NCBI GenBank assembly: GCA_965223435.1 | Contig: CBDCWQ010000021.1 | Span: 434,001-498,000 of the forward strand | DNA from: CBDCWQ01 sp965223435 | GTDB taxonomy: Bacteria; Myxococcota; Kuafuiibacteriia; Kuafuiibacteriales; Kuafuiibacteriaceae | DNA: 64,000 bases | Direction: 5' to 3' | In this document: in pieces, positions 17,415 through 27,030 of the stretch | How the letters are laid out: each line of letters starts with the position of its first letter | How positions within the stretch are numbered: position 1 is the first letter of the stretch | Notes under the pieces: generated by a model | The model's database searches: none | Told to the model about the DNA's origin: nothing | Seen by the model: only the letters and a program-made list of their open reading frames with translations | Program-made: the position numbers and the translations under genes

Positions 17415-19499
17415 CTAAGAGGGTTCCCACAAGTCGAGGTGGATTTGCTGTTGTTCCCCATTCTTGAGTTGGACAACGATTTCCCTCTGGGCCGCTCCAT
17501 GGCGGTACAGACTTACGCGGTGCTTTTTCTCGGGAGTGAGCGGGAAGGCACCCTGGTTGGTCCAAAGGCCGGTCTTTTTGCCATTCAGTCGAATCTCGGC
17601 GGGGGCGCTGGAGGTGATGCGCAGCGTCGTTTGGGAGGTTTGCTTTGGGACAACCAGAGTGACCTTTTTGTTTTCTTTGGGGGCCACATCGACTTCTTGT
17701 TTCACCAGGGTGCGGCCCTTGTCCACCGCTTCGACGACGTAGCTTCGGGCAGGCAATTTGGTGGTTACGGGGCTCTTTCCGACGCCTTTGCCGTCGATAC
17801 GAATTTCGAGCCTTGCTGGCTGGGTGGCAACTCTGAGTTTACCGGGCAGTCCAAGGAGGTGCGCATCAATGATGGTGAGGGCGTGGTCCGACCGGTATGC
17901 AAACTTGATGTTTGTTGTTTGGAAACCATGCCGGCTGAGCTCGAGCTCGTGATTCTTTTGATCTCGAGCCTTGTGAAGAACCAGGGGCGTACGGTCCCCC
18001 AAGTCTTGGCCGTTAAGTTTGACTTTTGCATCCGGTGGTTCGGATCGGACGAAGACGACCGCGCTTTTTTGGCCCAGTTCTTCTTCGGTGTTTTTCTCCG
18101 CGGCGCGAAAGACGTTCTGCCCCAGCGTATCCCAAGAGCGGATTGTTCCTACGGCACCTCCGAGGGCGCCTGCGGCTACCGCGATCAGAATGGCTCTTCT
18201 GAGGCCGCCTTCTTTTGCGATATAGTCGAGGGTCTGTTTTGAAATGGACGACCGCGTGCGGGGGACAGAGGGCCTTGGTGCGCTGGGGCCAGGGCGGCTT
18301 TTTACCGAGGAGAGAGAGAGAATACCGGTTTGGGACCGGTCTATGGCTTCGGACTCTTCTGAGAACAGCCCGTGCATAAACTGGGACAACTCGGGGGCTC
18401 CTGCGGCTCGCCCGGTGGTTTTGGCATACTGTGAGAGGGCTTCTTCGAAGTCTTGGGCGCTCTGGAAGCGTTCTTTGGGGTCACGTGCCAGAGCTCTCAG
18501 GCAAATGTCCTCAAGCTTCTTTGGGATGCCGGAGTTGATTTGGGTAGGGGGGGTAACATCCGCCTGACGCATGAGCGCGAGTGTTGAAAAATCGGTGGAC
18601 CCCGCGAAACATCGCTGCCCCAAAAGCAGTTCGTAAAGGACTATGCCGGTGTTGAACAAATCGCTTCTGGGATCGAGCGGCTTTCCGGACGATTGTTCTG
18701 GTGACATGTAGCCGTACTTCCCCTTGAGGATACCAACGGCTGTTTTGTCCATGCTGAACGACGCTTTCGCAATACCGAAATCTGTAATTTTCACCTCTCC
18801 GTCGAATGAGGAAAGAATGTTGTGGGGACTGATGTCCCGGTGAATGATGTTGAGTGGTAGGCCTTCAGCATCGGTTTGGGTATGCGCGTAGTGCAGTCCT
18901 TTGCACACCTCTCGGCACACGTACACCGCGATGTGAGGTGGAATGTCGCGATGGCGGATCTGGCAGGCTCGAATGAGGTCCGATAGGTCGCGGCCGTGCA
19001 CGTACTCCATTACGATGAAATACTCGCCCTTCTCCGATACACACAGGTCATGAACGCCAACGATGTTGGGGTAGTTTAAGGTTGCTGCGAGTTTAGCTTC
19101 GTTGACGAACATGCGTACGAAGTTCTCATCTGCTGTAAGCTGAGGTAGGATCTTTTTGACACAGACCTCTTGTTCAAAGCCCTGAAGACCCGAGGTTCGG
19201 GCCAGGTAGACTTCCGCCATTCCGCCCTTGGCGATCATCTCCTGGATTTCGAATTTTCTAAGAGACACGGGCTGCTGTCGGATTATCTCGGACTCTTCCC
19301 TTGGGTTCAATGGCCCAGTAGCATAGGGCAAAGGGGATTGTGGGCCTGGGCCACACCCAGCGCTGGATGAATGACCGAGACGATGCCCGCCGACAGCCGA
19401 TGCGGCTGCAACCAAAGTGAGCCAAGGGACTAAAGGACTCGTGTCCATCGACGACCGGAAGAAAGATGCGTCCTTCGAGGCGCTCAAGGCAGAGTTCAA
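17415..19499 (-). CDS. Ser/Thr protein kinase with PEGA domains
   Basis: Membrane-anchored eukaryotic-type kinase. The kinase domain starts near residue 80 with the GGMAEVY glycine loop, then the catalytic Lys (VCVKKIL), HRDISPHN loop and DFG (ITDFGIAKA). It has the HRDISP form common in Myxococcota. A hydrophobic segment (ILIAVAAGALGGAVG, about residue 440) separates it from PEGA-type beta repeats in the last ~220 residues (SEPPDAKVKLNGQDLGD, ARLEIRIDGKGVGKSP, APAEIRLNGKKTG). The first ~75 residues are doubtful. They overlap the start of the divergent TPR gene and lack kinase similarity, so the true start may be an internal GTG near 19270 or a TTG nearby. The substrate is unknown. Confidence 0.85.
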   Translation of the reverse strand: MNSALSASKDASFFRSSMDTSPLVPWLTLVAAASAVGGHRLGHSSSAGCGPGPQSPLPYATGPLNPREESEIIRQQPVSLRKFEIQEMIAKGGMAEVYLARTSGLQGFEQEVCVKKILPQLTADENFVRMFVNEAKLAATLNYPNIVGVHDLCVSEKGEYFIVMEYVHGRDLSDLIRACQIRHRDIPPHIAVYVCREVCKGLHYAHTQTDAEGLPLNIIHRDISPHNILSSFDGEVKITDFGIAKASFSMDKTAVGILKGKYGYMSPEQSSGKPLDPRSDLFNTGIVLYELLLGQRCFAGSTDFSTLALMRQADVTPPTQINSGIPKKLEDICLRALARDPKERFQSAQDFEEALSQYAKTTGRAAGAPELSQFMHGLFSEESEAIDRSQTGILSLSSVKSRPGPSAPRPSVPRTRSSISKQTLDYIAKEGGLRRAILIAVAAGALGGAVGTIRSWDTLGQNVFRAAEKNTEEELGQKSAVVFVRSEPPDAKVKLNGQDLGDRTPLVLHKARDQKNHELELSRHGFQTTNIKFAYRSDHALTIIDAHLLGLPGKLRVATQPARLEIRIDGKGVGKSPVTTKLPARSYVVEAVDKGRTLVKQEVDVAPKENKKVTLVVPKQTSQTTLRITSSAPAEIRLNGKKTGLWTNQGAFPLTPEKKHRVSLYRHGAAQREIVVQLKNGEQQQIHLDLWEPS

Positions 19500-22233
19500 G
19501 GCAGATCCGGAATCTATGGTTTTTGTGCCTCTGGCTCAGGCGCATATCGAACGACAAGAGTACGATGAAGCGGTGTCTGTGGCGCGATGTGGTCTTCGGT
19601 CGCACCCAGATTCGAGCGAAGGGAAGCTTGTGCTGGCGATTGCCAAGTCTGAGCGGGCCAACCGCAGAGTTCCCGCGATAGAAAAAGAGGACATTCCGGA
19701 CGATGGACCGTGGTCGCGGAGCAAAAGTGGCAACTCCAGGCCGACAACCGATCCGAATCCCATGGGCGTAAGTCCCCAGGAGCTCAAACATATTGGCGCT
19801 GAGCTGGCTTTGCTTGTCGGTCTGCCTTCGTCAGATTCTCCTTCTGGAACCGAACAAGGAGAGGGGATGGCAACCGTCGCGGTGAGCCTCTCGCAAATCT
19901 GCGATGAGTTTCCGCGAACAGGCGGATTCGGGGAGGCCGATGGGGGCCGCAAAACCTTGGTTGCAGGGAGCGAAGGTCTTGGCGAGTCGGTGGCATCAGG
20001 GAGCGCCGCGTCGGGCCTCGCCTCTTTGCCTGCGGATGGCATTCAGTTGAGAACCCGACCGATATCGGTCGCGAACGCCGTGTGGGAAGATGTCTCGGTG
20101 CCCGAACTCAATGTGGGTTCGGTACAAGAAGACACGCAAGTGAAAAGAGTGGCGACCTTTGTCGCTGTCGGCTTGTTTGCGGTCGCGGCCCTCCTGCTCG
20201 GTTATGGGCTGGCCGTTTTCGGGGTAGGGGGAAGGGCTAAAACCAAAAAAGAACTTGAGGCGGTGGCCGCGTATCTCGAACGAGGCGGTTTGGCTTCCCT
20301 CATAGAAGCTGAAAAACGGGTTGAGGGACTGCTCGCCAAGAGTCCTCATCTGAAGTCCACACTGACCGGAGCACTCGCGGAGATCTATGCGAGAAGGTAC
20401 CGGTTTTTTGGGGGCGGTTCCAGGATGCGGGGCTTGGCTCAGCGTGAACTTCAAAAACTCGAGGGGGAGGAGCCCACCGTCGAGCACCTGTTTGCCATGG
20501 TCCTCATGGCATCGTCGGAAGAGGATCTGGCTCGGGTCCAGGGTCTGGTAGAGCAGGGCCTCAAGCGGTTCCCGGAATCTCCCAAGCTCTGGAGTGGGTG
20601 GTCTTACCATTTGGGCCGAGGCGGGCGCCATGACGAGGCCCTCGAGGTGCTTCATCGATCCCATGTGATGAATCCCCATCGACGAGCGAGCCTTTTAGCC
20701 TTGGCACGGTGGTACGGACAAAGGGGCGTCTTTGGTGCTGCGTTTGGGTACTACGATCTTCTTCAAGAGCGCACCGCGCTTGATGTCGAAGCCGTCCTGG
20801 AAAGGGTCGTTCTTGGGCACACCGGCGGCCGCGATCCGCGTGCGCGTCGGACCGTTTCTCAACTCAAGTTGCTGGCCCAAGGGGACGGGCAGACGGCGGG
20901 CGATCAAGCCAAGACTGACGCCAAGAACGAGGCGCTCCCGAAGAAGAGGCATGAACCCATCGCCAAAGACGAGGTGGGGCGGGCCTCATTGGTCCTCGCG
21001 GTCTATCGACTGCTGAACGGCCACCCGAAAAAAGCCCTGTTGGCCCTCGACCGAGCCGGCCAAGCCTACCCTCTAAGCGGGAACTTCAAGGCTGCCGTCG
21101 CTGAGGTTTATCTGGTCATGGGCGAGTGGGAGAAGGCTCTGGCGCTGTACCGGGCCGCGCTCGAAGCAGAAAACAACAAGCCTGCGTATCTCCTCGGTGC
21201 AGCTTTCGCCAACTACGCATCGGAGGCCCGGCTCTCGGTGGGCAAGAATCCGCGCAAGAAACGTCGTCGATCGAAGGGGGGCACGGCGGCCTTGCCTTTT
21301 GGAACGGTAGGTCTTGTGTTTGATCGGTTCAGCCATGTCCAAACGACGCTGCGGGACGATTTTTTGCCAGTAGACGAATTTAGGCGAGTGGTAGAGGCCG
21401 AGCCCGTGGACGACTTGGCCAAAGCGCTTTCCCGGCAAGTCGCGGTGTCCCTGGCGACTCGGAGTTTTTCGTTGGGGGCGTATCCCCGTGCTTTGGTTTA
21501 TGCGCGGCATGCGGTGGAGCTCGGAGGCGGGGTGAAGGCCCAGGCGCTCCTCGGGCAGGCGCTTCTAAGAATGGGAAAACATGGAGAAGCACGCGAAGTG
21601 CTCCAAAAAGCCTTGGACCAAGACCCAAGCCATGTTGATGCCCGCCTCTCCTTGGCTCGGTCCTTGATGGCTGTCGGCAAGGCCGTGGAGGCCTTGGATG
21701 TGTTGTCGCCGTTGGCGTCTTCAGAGGTTCTGGTTCCCTCTGCCCGCGTTCTGATGGCCAAGATCCTCCTCGATAAGGGTGATGCGGTGGGCGCCGAGGA
21801 GATTTTGTCTGAGACCCGCCGATTCGAGGTCCCGGACCCGAACTTCTATCTCCTCTATGGGCAAATCTATCACCATCTAGAGAACGAGGCCGAGGCCATC
21901 AGCAGCTACCAAACGGCGATGAAACTCTCTCCAGAAATCGCAAGTCTTTCTGCGAAGGATCTTTCAAACAAAGAGCTGGCTCTGAGCTCTACCCATCTCT
22001 ACTATTTGGGCCGCTTGCAGCTTCCTCGGCACGTGTCAAAGGGTACAGGCCTTCTGAGGGCAAGCCTCAAACACCGAGATGCGCCTGGCGATGCGTATTA
22101 CTATTTGGGCAAGGCGCTCCTCAAGAAGCGCGCCACTCGCCGCGAAGGAAAAAGACTGCTTCGAGAGTATATTCGGGTGGCGCGTGCCGGGGACCGAAAA
22201 CAAGAAGTGGTGGGTTTGCTGAAACGAAGGTAA
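19441..22233 (+). CDS. TPR-repeat protein with one transmembrane segment
   Basis: About 930 aa. I prefer GTG at 19441 because AAAGGA lies just upstream; an earlier in-frame GTG at 19417 has no clear ribosome-binding site. An N-terminal TPR-like helix pair is followed by a Ser/Gly-rich linker and a single membrane helix (FVAVGLFAVAALLLGYGLAVF, about residues 237-257). Many TPR repeats follow to the C-terminus (for example the LLGQALLRMGKHGEAREVLQ segment). TPR arrays mediate protein-protein contacts. The gene is divergent from the PEGA kinase and is followed by truA after about 140 bp. A role as a scaffold or kinase partner is possible but rests only on adjacency. Confidence 0.8.
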   Translation: MSIDDRKKDASFEALKAEFKADPESMVFVPLAQAHIERQEYDEAVSVARCGLRSHPDSSEGKLVLAIAKSERANRRVPAIEKEDIPDDGPWSRSKSGNSRPTTDPNPMGVSPQELKHIGAELALLVGLPSSDSPSGTEQGEGMATVAVSLSQICDEFPRTGGFGEADGGRKTLVAGSEGLGESVASGSAASGLASLPADGIQLRTRPISVANAVWEDVSVPELNVGSVQEDTQVKRVATFVAVGLFAVAALLLGYGLAVFGVGGRAKTKKELEAVAAYLERGGLASLIEAEKRVEGLLAKSPHLKSTLTGALAEIYARRYRFFGGGSRMRGLAQRELQKLEGEEPTVEHLFAMVLMASSEEDLARVQGLVEQGLKRFPESPKLWSGWSYHLGRGGRHDEALEVLHRSHVMNPHRRASLLALARWYGQRGVFGAAFGYYDLLQERTALDVEAVLERVVLGHTGGRDPRARRTVSQLKLLAQGDGQTAGDQAKTDAKNEALPKKRHEPIAKDEVGRASLVLAVYRLLNGHPKKALLALDRAGQAYPLSGNFKAAVAEVYLVMGEWEKALALYRAALEAENNKPAYLLGAAFANYASEARLSVGKNPRKKRRRSKGGTAALPFGTVGLVFDRFSHVQTTLRDDFLPVDEFRRVVEAEPVDDLAKALSRQVAVSLATRSFSLGAYPRALVYARHAVELGGGVKAQALLGQALLRMGKHGEAREVLQKALDQDPSHVDARLSLARSLMAVGKAVEALDVLSPLASSEVLVPSARVLMAKILLDKGDAVGAEEILSETRRFEVPDPNFYLLYGQIYHHLENEAEAISSYQTAMKLSPEIASLSAKDLSNKELALSSTHLYYLGRLQLPRHVSKGTGLLRASLKHRDAPGDAYYYLGKALLKKRATRREGKRLLREYIRVARAGDRKQEVVGLLKRR

Positions 22234-22371
22234 ACCGGGGCTCCCAAAACCACGAACCACCGGGGTCTTTGGTGGTCGCGTGGACTTTGGCAGGGGCGCC
22301 CCGATTTCTTTGGGGGGTGGCTGAACGGTTGCTTCTTGCCTTCTGGTGGCCGAGGAGCGACCAGAAAGGTT

Positions 22372-23163
22372 GTGGGCGAATGGTTTACGTACCGGCTGGT
22401 CGTCGAATACGACGGCCGCCCATTCTACGGATGGCAGAGATTGGTGGGGAAACCCACGGTGCAGGGCTGCCTAGAGGGGGCGGTTCAAGAAGCCTTTGGG
22501 GAGCGGGTTACGGTGGTGGGCGCGGGTCGAACCGATCGTGGCGTCCATGCCCTCGGTCAGGTTGCTGGTTTTCGTCTGACAAAGGCCCACCCCGCATCGA
22601 CCATGGTGGAGGCTCTTCAGGCGCGTTTACCACCGGGGGTTCGGGTGCTTGAGCTTGTGCCCACAACGCCTGACTTTCATGCGCGTGAGTCGGCTGTGGG
22701 CAAGGTGTACGAATACCGGATATGTGAACGGGCGGTCATCGAGGCCGAAAGGACAGGGCGGGTGTGGCATCGAGCAGGGTCCTTGAAGGTCGAAGATATG
22801 CGTGCCGGCGCCATCGCCCTCGTCGGTCGCCATGATTTCGCAAGTTTTGCTTCGAAGACCCGCCATCGCCCCAAATCGACAGAGCGAGAGATTCGCCGGA
22901 TGGAGGTCCGTCAGCGCGAGGACCTGGTGGTGGTGACCGTCGAGGGCAACAGCTTCTTGAATCACATGGTACGCAACATGGTCTCCCTGCTGGTCGCGGT
23001 GGGTGAGGGGCGGACCGGTGCTTCCCAGGTTCAAGAGATTCTTGCGGCCCGTCGGCGTTCGGCGTCTCCGGGGACCGCGCCGGCGGAGGGGCTTTACCTG
23101 ATCCAGGTTCAATATGCCCGCCTTCCAGACTCCTCTGGACAAACGGCTGAAGTGCCTTCATAG
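22372..23163 (+). CDS. truA: tRNA pseudouridine(38-40) synthase
   Basis: Converts uridines 38-40 of the tRNA anticodon stem-loop to pseudouridine. The hallmark blocks are present: the N-terminal YRLVVEYDGRPFYGWQ, the catalytic loop GAGRTDRGVHA (nucleophilic Asp), then DFHAR, GRHDFASF and the conserved FLNHMVRNM segment. I start at GTG 22372, next to AGAAAGG, where family similarity begins. A TTG at 22336 would add 12 unconserved residues. This gives 263 aa, normal for TruA. It is co-directional with the TPR gene and the ABC-F gene. Confidence 0.93.
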   Translation: MGEWFTYRLVVEYDGRPFYGWQRLVGKPTVQGCLEGAVQEAFGERVTVVGAGRTDRGVHALGQVAGFRLTKAHPASTMVEALQARLPPGVRVLELVPTTPDFHARESAVGKVYEYRICERAVIEAERTGRVWHRAGSLKVEDMRAGAIALVGRHDFASFASKTRHRPKSTEREIRRMEVRQREDLVVVTVEGNSFLNHMVRNMVSLLVAVGEGRTGASQVQEILAARRRSASPGTAPAEGLYLIQVQYARLPDSSGQTAEVPS

Positions 23164-23199
23164 GTAGGCGCTTGCCCACCGGGATTGGGCCCCAGCGCA

Positions 23200-24807
23200 A
23201 TGATAAGCACGCAAGATCTTAGCCTACATTTTGGCCGGAGAATCCTATTCGAGGACGTCTCTCTCAAATTCACTCCGGGTAACTGCTATGGCCTGATCGG
23301 GGCCAATGGCGCGGGAAAGTCGACTTTCCTCAAGATCTTGAGCGGGGAGGTCGAACCGAGTTCGGGGCGGGTGGCGGTGCCCCCCGGTCTTCGGATGAGC
23401 GTCCTCAAGCAGGATCACTTTCTGTACAACGAGGTTGAGACTTTGACCGCGGTTCTCATGGGTCACGAACGGCTGTTCGCGGTCATGAAAGAAAAGGAAA
23501 CACTGTACGCGAAGCCAGATTTTGGCGACGAAGACGGTGTTCGTGCGGGCGAGCTGGAAGAAGAATTCGCCAACCTTGGAGGCTGGGAGGCTGAGGCCCA
23601 GGTGGGTGAGCTTCTGAATGGTCTGGGCCTCAAATCAGAGCTCCATCGCGTGCCGGTCAAGTCGCTCGAAGACGGCGACAAAGTCCGGGTTCTTTTGGCG
23701 CAAGCCCTGTTTGCCGATCCCGACATTCTTCTCCTCGATGAGCCTACCAATCACCTCGACGTTGACTCCATTCTTTGGCTCGAAGAATTCCTGCTCAGTT
23801 TCAAACATACGGTTATCGTTGTTTCCCATGATCGCCATTTTCTCAACAAGGTGTGCACCCATATGGCGGACATTGACTTCCAAAAAGTCCAGTTGTGGTC
23901 CGGAAACTATGATTTTTGGCGGCAGGCGAGTGAGATAGCCCTTCAACAGAAGCACCAAGAGAATCGGAAAAGCGAAGAAAAAGCCAAAGAGCTCAAGGCC
24001 TTTATTGCGCGCTTTAGTGCCAATGCGTCCAAGTCGCGGCAGGCGACGTCCCGCAAAAAGATGCTCGACAAGCTTGGCGTCCAGAAGATTCCGCCCTCGA
24101 CCCGAAAGTATCCCCACATCATTTTTGACCACGACAAAGTCGGTACCAAACAGTTGGTGAGCCTCAAGAAGGTTTCTTACGCGAGTGGTACGCGCTCGCT
24201 CATCAAAGACGTCGACCTTCATATTCAGCGCGGCCAAAAGGTTGTTTTTATCTCGGAGGACCCGCTGGCGACCACCGCCCTACTGGAGCTTGTCGCCAAA
24301 AAATTGGCACCCGAGACGGGGGCGGTCGAGTGGGGGGCCGCCATCGAACCGAGCTATTTTCCCAAGGATCATCGTTCCTATTTTGAGGCCCAGAATTTGA
24401 GCTTGATCGACTGGCTTCGTCAGTTTAGCCAAGAACAATCGGAAGACTTCGTCCGGAGTTTTCTCGGTCGCATGCTTTTTACCGGCGATGAATCGAGGAA
24501 GAGCGTATCTGTGCTTTCTGGGGGAGAGAAAGTGCGCTGCATGATCTCCAAGCTCATGCTGTCACGGCCCGCTTGCATGATTCTCGACGGTCCGACCAAC
24601 CACCTCGACCTTGAGTCCATTACCGCTTTGAACAATGCGCTCATCAAGTACACGGGGACGGTTATTTTTGCCTCCCATGATGTGGAGTTCATCCGGACGC
24701 TGGCGGACCGGGTCATTGAAATTACGCCGGAGGGCATCGTCGACCACCCCTCTGGCTACGATGATTACCTTGAGCGCCGCATGCAGGCGCTGGGCCTTGC
24801 TGTTTAG
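23200..24807 (+). CDS. ABC-F family ATPase, YbiT-like, with degenerate second nucleotide-binding domain
   Basis: Soluble tandem-NBD protein of the ABC-F group, members of which act on the ribosome. The start is ATG 23200; an upstream in-frame TTG at 23185 is rejected. NBD1 has a full Walker A (GANGAGKST) and Walker B with catalytic Glu (LLLDEPTNHLD), but its signature reads LEDGDKVRV. NBD2 keeps a good signature (LSGGEKVR). Its Walker A position reads FISEDPLATTALLEL with no GKS/T, and its Walker B reads ILDGPTNHLD, with Gly in place of the catalytic Glu. So the composite site Walker A1/signature 2 looks intact and the site Walker A2/signature 1 looks dead. The overall order and the C-terminal region resemble E. 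coli YbiT; the linker is Lys/Arg-rich. Confidence 0.9.
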   Translation: MISTQDLSLHFGRRILFEDVSLKFTPGNCYGLIGANGAGKSTFLKILSGEVEPSSGRVAVPPGLRMSVLKQDHFLYNEVETLTAVLMGHERLFAVMKEKETLYAKPDFGDEDGVRAGELEEEFANLGGWEAEAQVGELLNGLGLKSELHRVPVKSLEDGDKVRVLLAQALFADPDILLLDEPTNHLDVDSILWLEEFLLSFKHTVIVVSHDRHFLNKVCTHMADIDFQKVQLWSGNYDFWRQASEIALQQKHQENRKSEEKAKELKAFIARFSANASKSRQATSRKKMLDKLGVQKIPPSTRKYPHIIFDHDKVGTKQLVSLKKVSYASGTRSLIKDVDLHIQRGQKVVFISEDPLATTALLELVAKKLAPETGAVEWGAAIEPSYFPKDHRSYFEAQNLSLIDWLRQFSQEQSEDFVRSFLGRMLFTGDESRKSVSVLSGGEKVRCMISKLMLSRPACMILDGPTNHLDLESITALNNALIKYTGTVIFASHDVEFIRTLADRVIEITPEGIVDHPSGYDDYLERRMQALGLAV

Positions 24808-24864
24808 GCTCCAAAGTGCTACAGGCCCGCCCGAAGCCACGCGATGGCTGACGAGGAGATTTCC

Positions 24865-26016
24865 ATGATTAAGTACTGCGCTCGCTGTGTGATGCCCCAA
24901 ACCAAGCCGGACCTATCCCTCGACAAAGAGGGGGTCTGCAGCGCCTGCCGTGCGTACTCGTCTCGGGACGAGGTCAACTGGAAAGTCCGGCAAGAAGAGC
25001 TTTTGAGTGTGCTCGAGCGCTATCGTTGTAAGGATGGCAGCAACTACGACTGTATTATCCCGGTCAGTGGGGGCAAGGACAGCACCTATCAGGTCCTCAA
25101 AATGTTGGAGCTGGGGATGAATCCCCTCTGTGTTACCGCAACGACCGACAAACTGTCGCACCTTGGGCGGAAGAATATCGAGAACATCAAGTCCTACGGC
25201 GTTGATTATATCGAAGTCTCGGCCAATCCGGTGGTTCGACGCCGCATCAACCGGCTATGCCTGACGCAGGTGGGGGACATCTCTTGGCCGGAGCATGTGG
25301 CCATTTTCACCATTCCGGTGCGCCTGGCGGTCCAGCTTCGGGTACCGCTCATCATCTGGGGCGAGAACTCGCAGAACGAGTATGGTGGTCCGGCTGCGGC
25401 GCAAGAGGACAACACCCTGACGCGCCGGTGGCTTGAAGAATTCGGGGGCCTCTTGGGGTTGCGGGTCTCGGACCTCGTCGGCCAGGAAGGCATCGAGCCC
25501 AAACACCTCATCCAATACACGTATCCCACCGACAAAGACTTGGCAGATGTCGGTGTGACCGGTCTCTTTTTGGGGCATTACTACCCGTGGGATGGTTACC
25601 AAAACGCCCTTGTCGCTCAGGCCTTTGGGTTCACCACCTACCACAAGCCAGTCGAGGGTTCTTTGGTGAACTACGAGAACCTCGACAACTACCAGACGGG
25701 CATTCACGACTATTTCAAGTTTCTTAAGTACGGGTTTGGAAGGGCTACCGACCTCGCGTGCCTCCATCTCAGACGGGGGCGTTTGACTCGGGCTCAGGCC
25801 ATCGAGATGGTGAAGATTCACGATGGAAAGTTCCCTTCCGAGTATTTGGGATGCCCGCTCGAAGATATTCTCGATGATATCGGGATGAGCAGCGAAGAAT
25901 TTGTGCGCGTGTGTGATCGTTTCACCAACAAGAAGCTGTTTGTCTGCGACGCCAAAGGCCGTCTGGTGAAAGACCGGGCGGGCAATTTGACCAAGATCAA
26001 CTACGACAACGCCTGA
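24865..26016 (+). CDS. N-acetyl-sugar amidotransferase (WbpG/PseA-type, PP-loop)
   Basis: About 383 aa. The PP-loop SGGKDSTYQ binds ATP; flanking Cys pairs CARC near the N-terminus and CSAC a little later look like a metal site. This matches enzymes that convert an N-acetyl group on a nucleotide sugar to an acetamidino group for O-antigen or flagellin glycans. The start at ATG 24865 is preferred (GAGGAGA six bases upstream) over ATG 24844. Homologues usually work with HisH- and HisF-like partners supplying ammonia; neither is in the window, nor are other glycan genes. Substrate is therefore unknown. It runs convergently with the next gene (21 bp). Confidence 0.85.
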   Translation: MIKYCARCVMPQTKPDLSLDKEGVCSACRAYSSRDEVNWKVRQEELLSVLERYRCKDGSNYDCIIPVSGGKDSTYQVLKMLELGMNPLCVTATTDKLSHLGRKNIENIKSYGVDYIEVSANPVVRRRINRLCLTQVGDISWPEHVAIFTIPVRLAVQLRVPLIIWGENSQNEYGGPAAAQEDNTLTRRWLEEFGGLLGLRVSDLVGQEGIEPKHLIQYTYPTDKDLADVGVTGLFLGHYYPWDGYQNALVAQAFGFTTYHKPVEGSLVNYENLDNYQTGIHDYFKFLKYGFGRATDLACLHLRRGRLTRAQAIEMVKIHDGKFPSEYLGCPLEDILDDIGMSSEEFVRVCDRFTNKKLFVCDAKGRLVKDRAGNLTKINYDNA

Positions 26017-26037
26017 GCACGTTGTATAGCCGCTTCG

Positions 26038-27030
26038 TCACGGACGCTTCCAGAAAAGCAATCCGTTTGCGGGCGCCACGGCAACTTCGATACGCGTAGA
26101 GCCCTCAGCGATGGCTGGGAAGCGCCAGCGTTTCATCCTGCGAGCGATACACGACGCTGCGGACGAACCCGCAATGACCGTTTTGGTGGGTGCGGCCCGG
26201 ATCACGCGTCCGGAGGCACCGATGTGCATTCTGAAAGTCCAGCGCCCGCTGGGTAGCGATCCCGCCGACTGGTTCAAGCAGTCTCGAAGGGTTCGTCTTT
26301 TATTTCTGTCCACAACTTCAGCGATGTGGCGGTCCGTGAGTGTTTGGAGGACGGTGAGGCCTTTTGTTCGATGGGTTGGCCTGGCTTCTTCTGTTTTTTC
26401 CATTGAAACGACAGGCCATTTGACTGGTCGCGAAGCACGGCGGCGTGGTCCTTTGGCCTTTTTGATCCGTCTCTTTGCCTTAGGGCGTGGTGTGGGCGCG
26501 GTTATTGTCGGGGCGCTGGGAACAACCACGGGCGCGATGGGCTCGAAAACAGGACCGGTCGGAAGAGGCTGTTGGGCAGAAGGTGTTTGGGGCATGGCTT
26601 TTGGCCGGTCGGTGGACGTGATCCACAGCCATGTGACGGACAGGAGGGAGGCTAGAGCGATGGCCCAGCAGGCATGTTTGTGATGGTTTCTTTCGGGTTG
26701 GCTGGTTTGGGGCTCTGTGAAGAAATGATCGGGATCACCTCCGACACCACCCTCAATGACCCGAAGCTCGGGCTCACACTGAGGAAAGGATAAGTTGACG
26801 AAATCGTCGCCAGCGATCCAGTCGAGGAATCCTTCTCTCCAGACGAGAAACTCACCGCCAGGTCTTCCCGAAAGCACCATCTTGACCAGCGTTTGGTAAG
26901 AAACGGGACCTTTTTGCCTACCATGGGTGATAACGTACCACTCTGCATCTCGGTCTCTGGCAGACGCATTTTCCAATAAATACACATAGTTGGTTCCCGA
27001 GGCCAGGCCAGAAGATGGTGGTGAATCCAT
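26038..27030 (-). CDS. GYF_2 domain protein with membrane helix and AgmX/PglI-type C-terminus
   Basis: A 330-aa protein. Residues ~28-75 form a GYF_2-type domain (WYVITHGRQKGPVSYQTL then FLVWREGFLDW). A single transmembrane helix follows near residue 130 (CWAIALASLLSVTWLWI), then a Pro/Ala and Lys/Arg-rich linker. The C-terminal ~100 residues resemble the TonB-like AgmX/PglI C-terminal domain (IGASGRV..A, ASCIARRMKRWRFPAI). This architecture is common in Myxococcota; AgmX/PglI family proteins are linked to gliding motility in Myxococcus. The function here is not known. It probably sits in the inner membrane with the C-terminal domain outside. Confidence 0.75.
   Translation of the reverse strand: MDSPPSSGLASGTNYVYLLENASARDRDAEWYVITHGRQKGPVSYQTLVKMVLSGRPGGEFLVWREGFLDWIAGDDFVNLSFPQCEPELRVIEGGVGGDPDHFFTEPQTSQPERNHHKHACWAIALASLLSVTWLWITSTDRPKAMPQTPSAQQPLPTGPVFEPIAPVVVPSAPTITAPTPRPKAKRRIKKAKGPRRRASRPVKWPVVSMEKTEEARPTHRTKGLTVLQTLTDRHIAEVVDRNKRRTLRDCLNQSAGSLPSGRWTFRMHIGASGRVIRAAPTKTVIAGSSAASCIARRMKRWRFPAIAEGSTRIEVAVAPANGLLFWKRP

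Noticed and set aside
22242..22285. Hairpin ACCACC...GGTGGT after the TPR gene as a terminator
   Set aside because: The stem is only 6 bp with no T-run, and the next gene is co-directional.
23185..23199. TTG start for the ABC-F gene
   Set aside because: ABC-F similarity begins at the ATG at 23200 and the five extra residues are unconserved.
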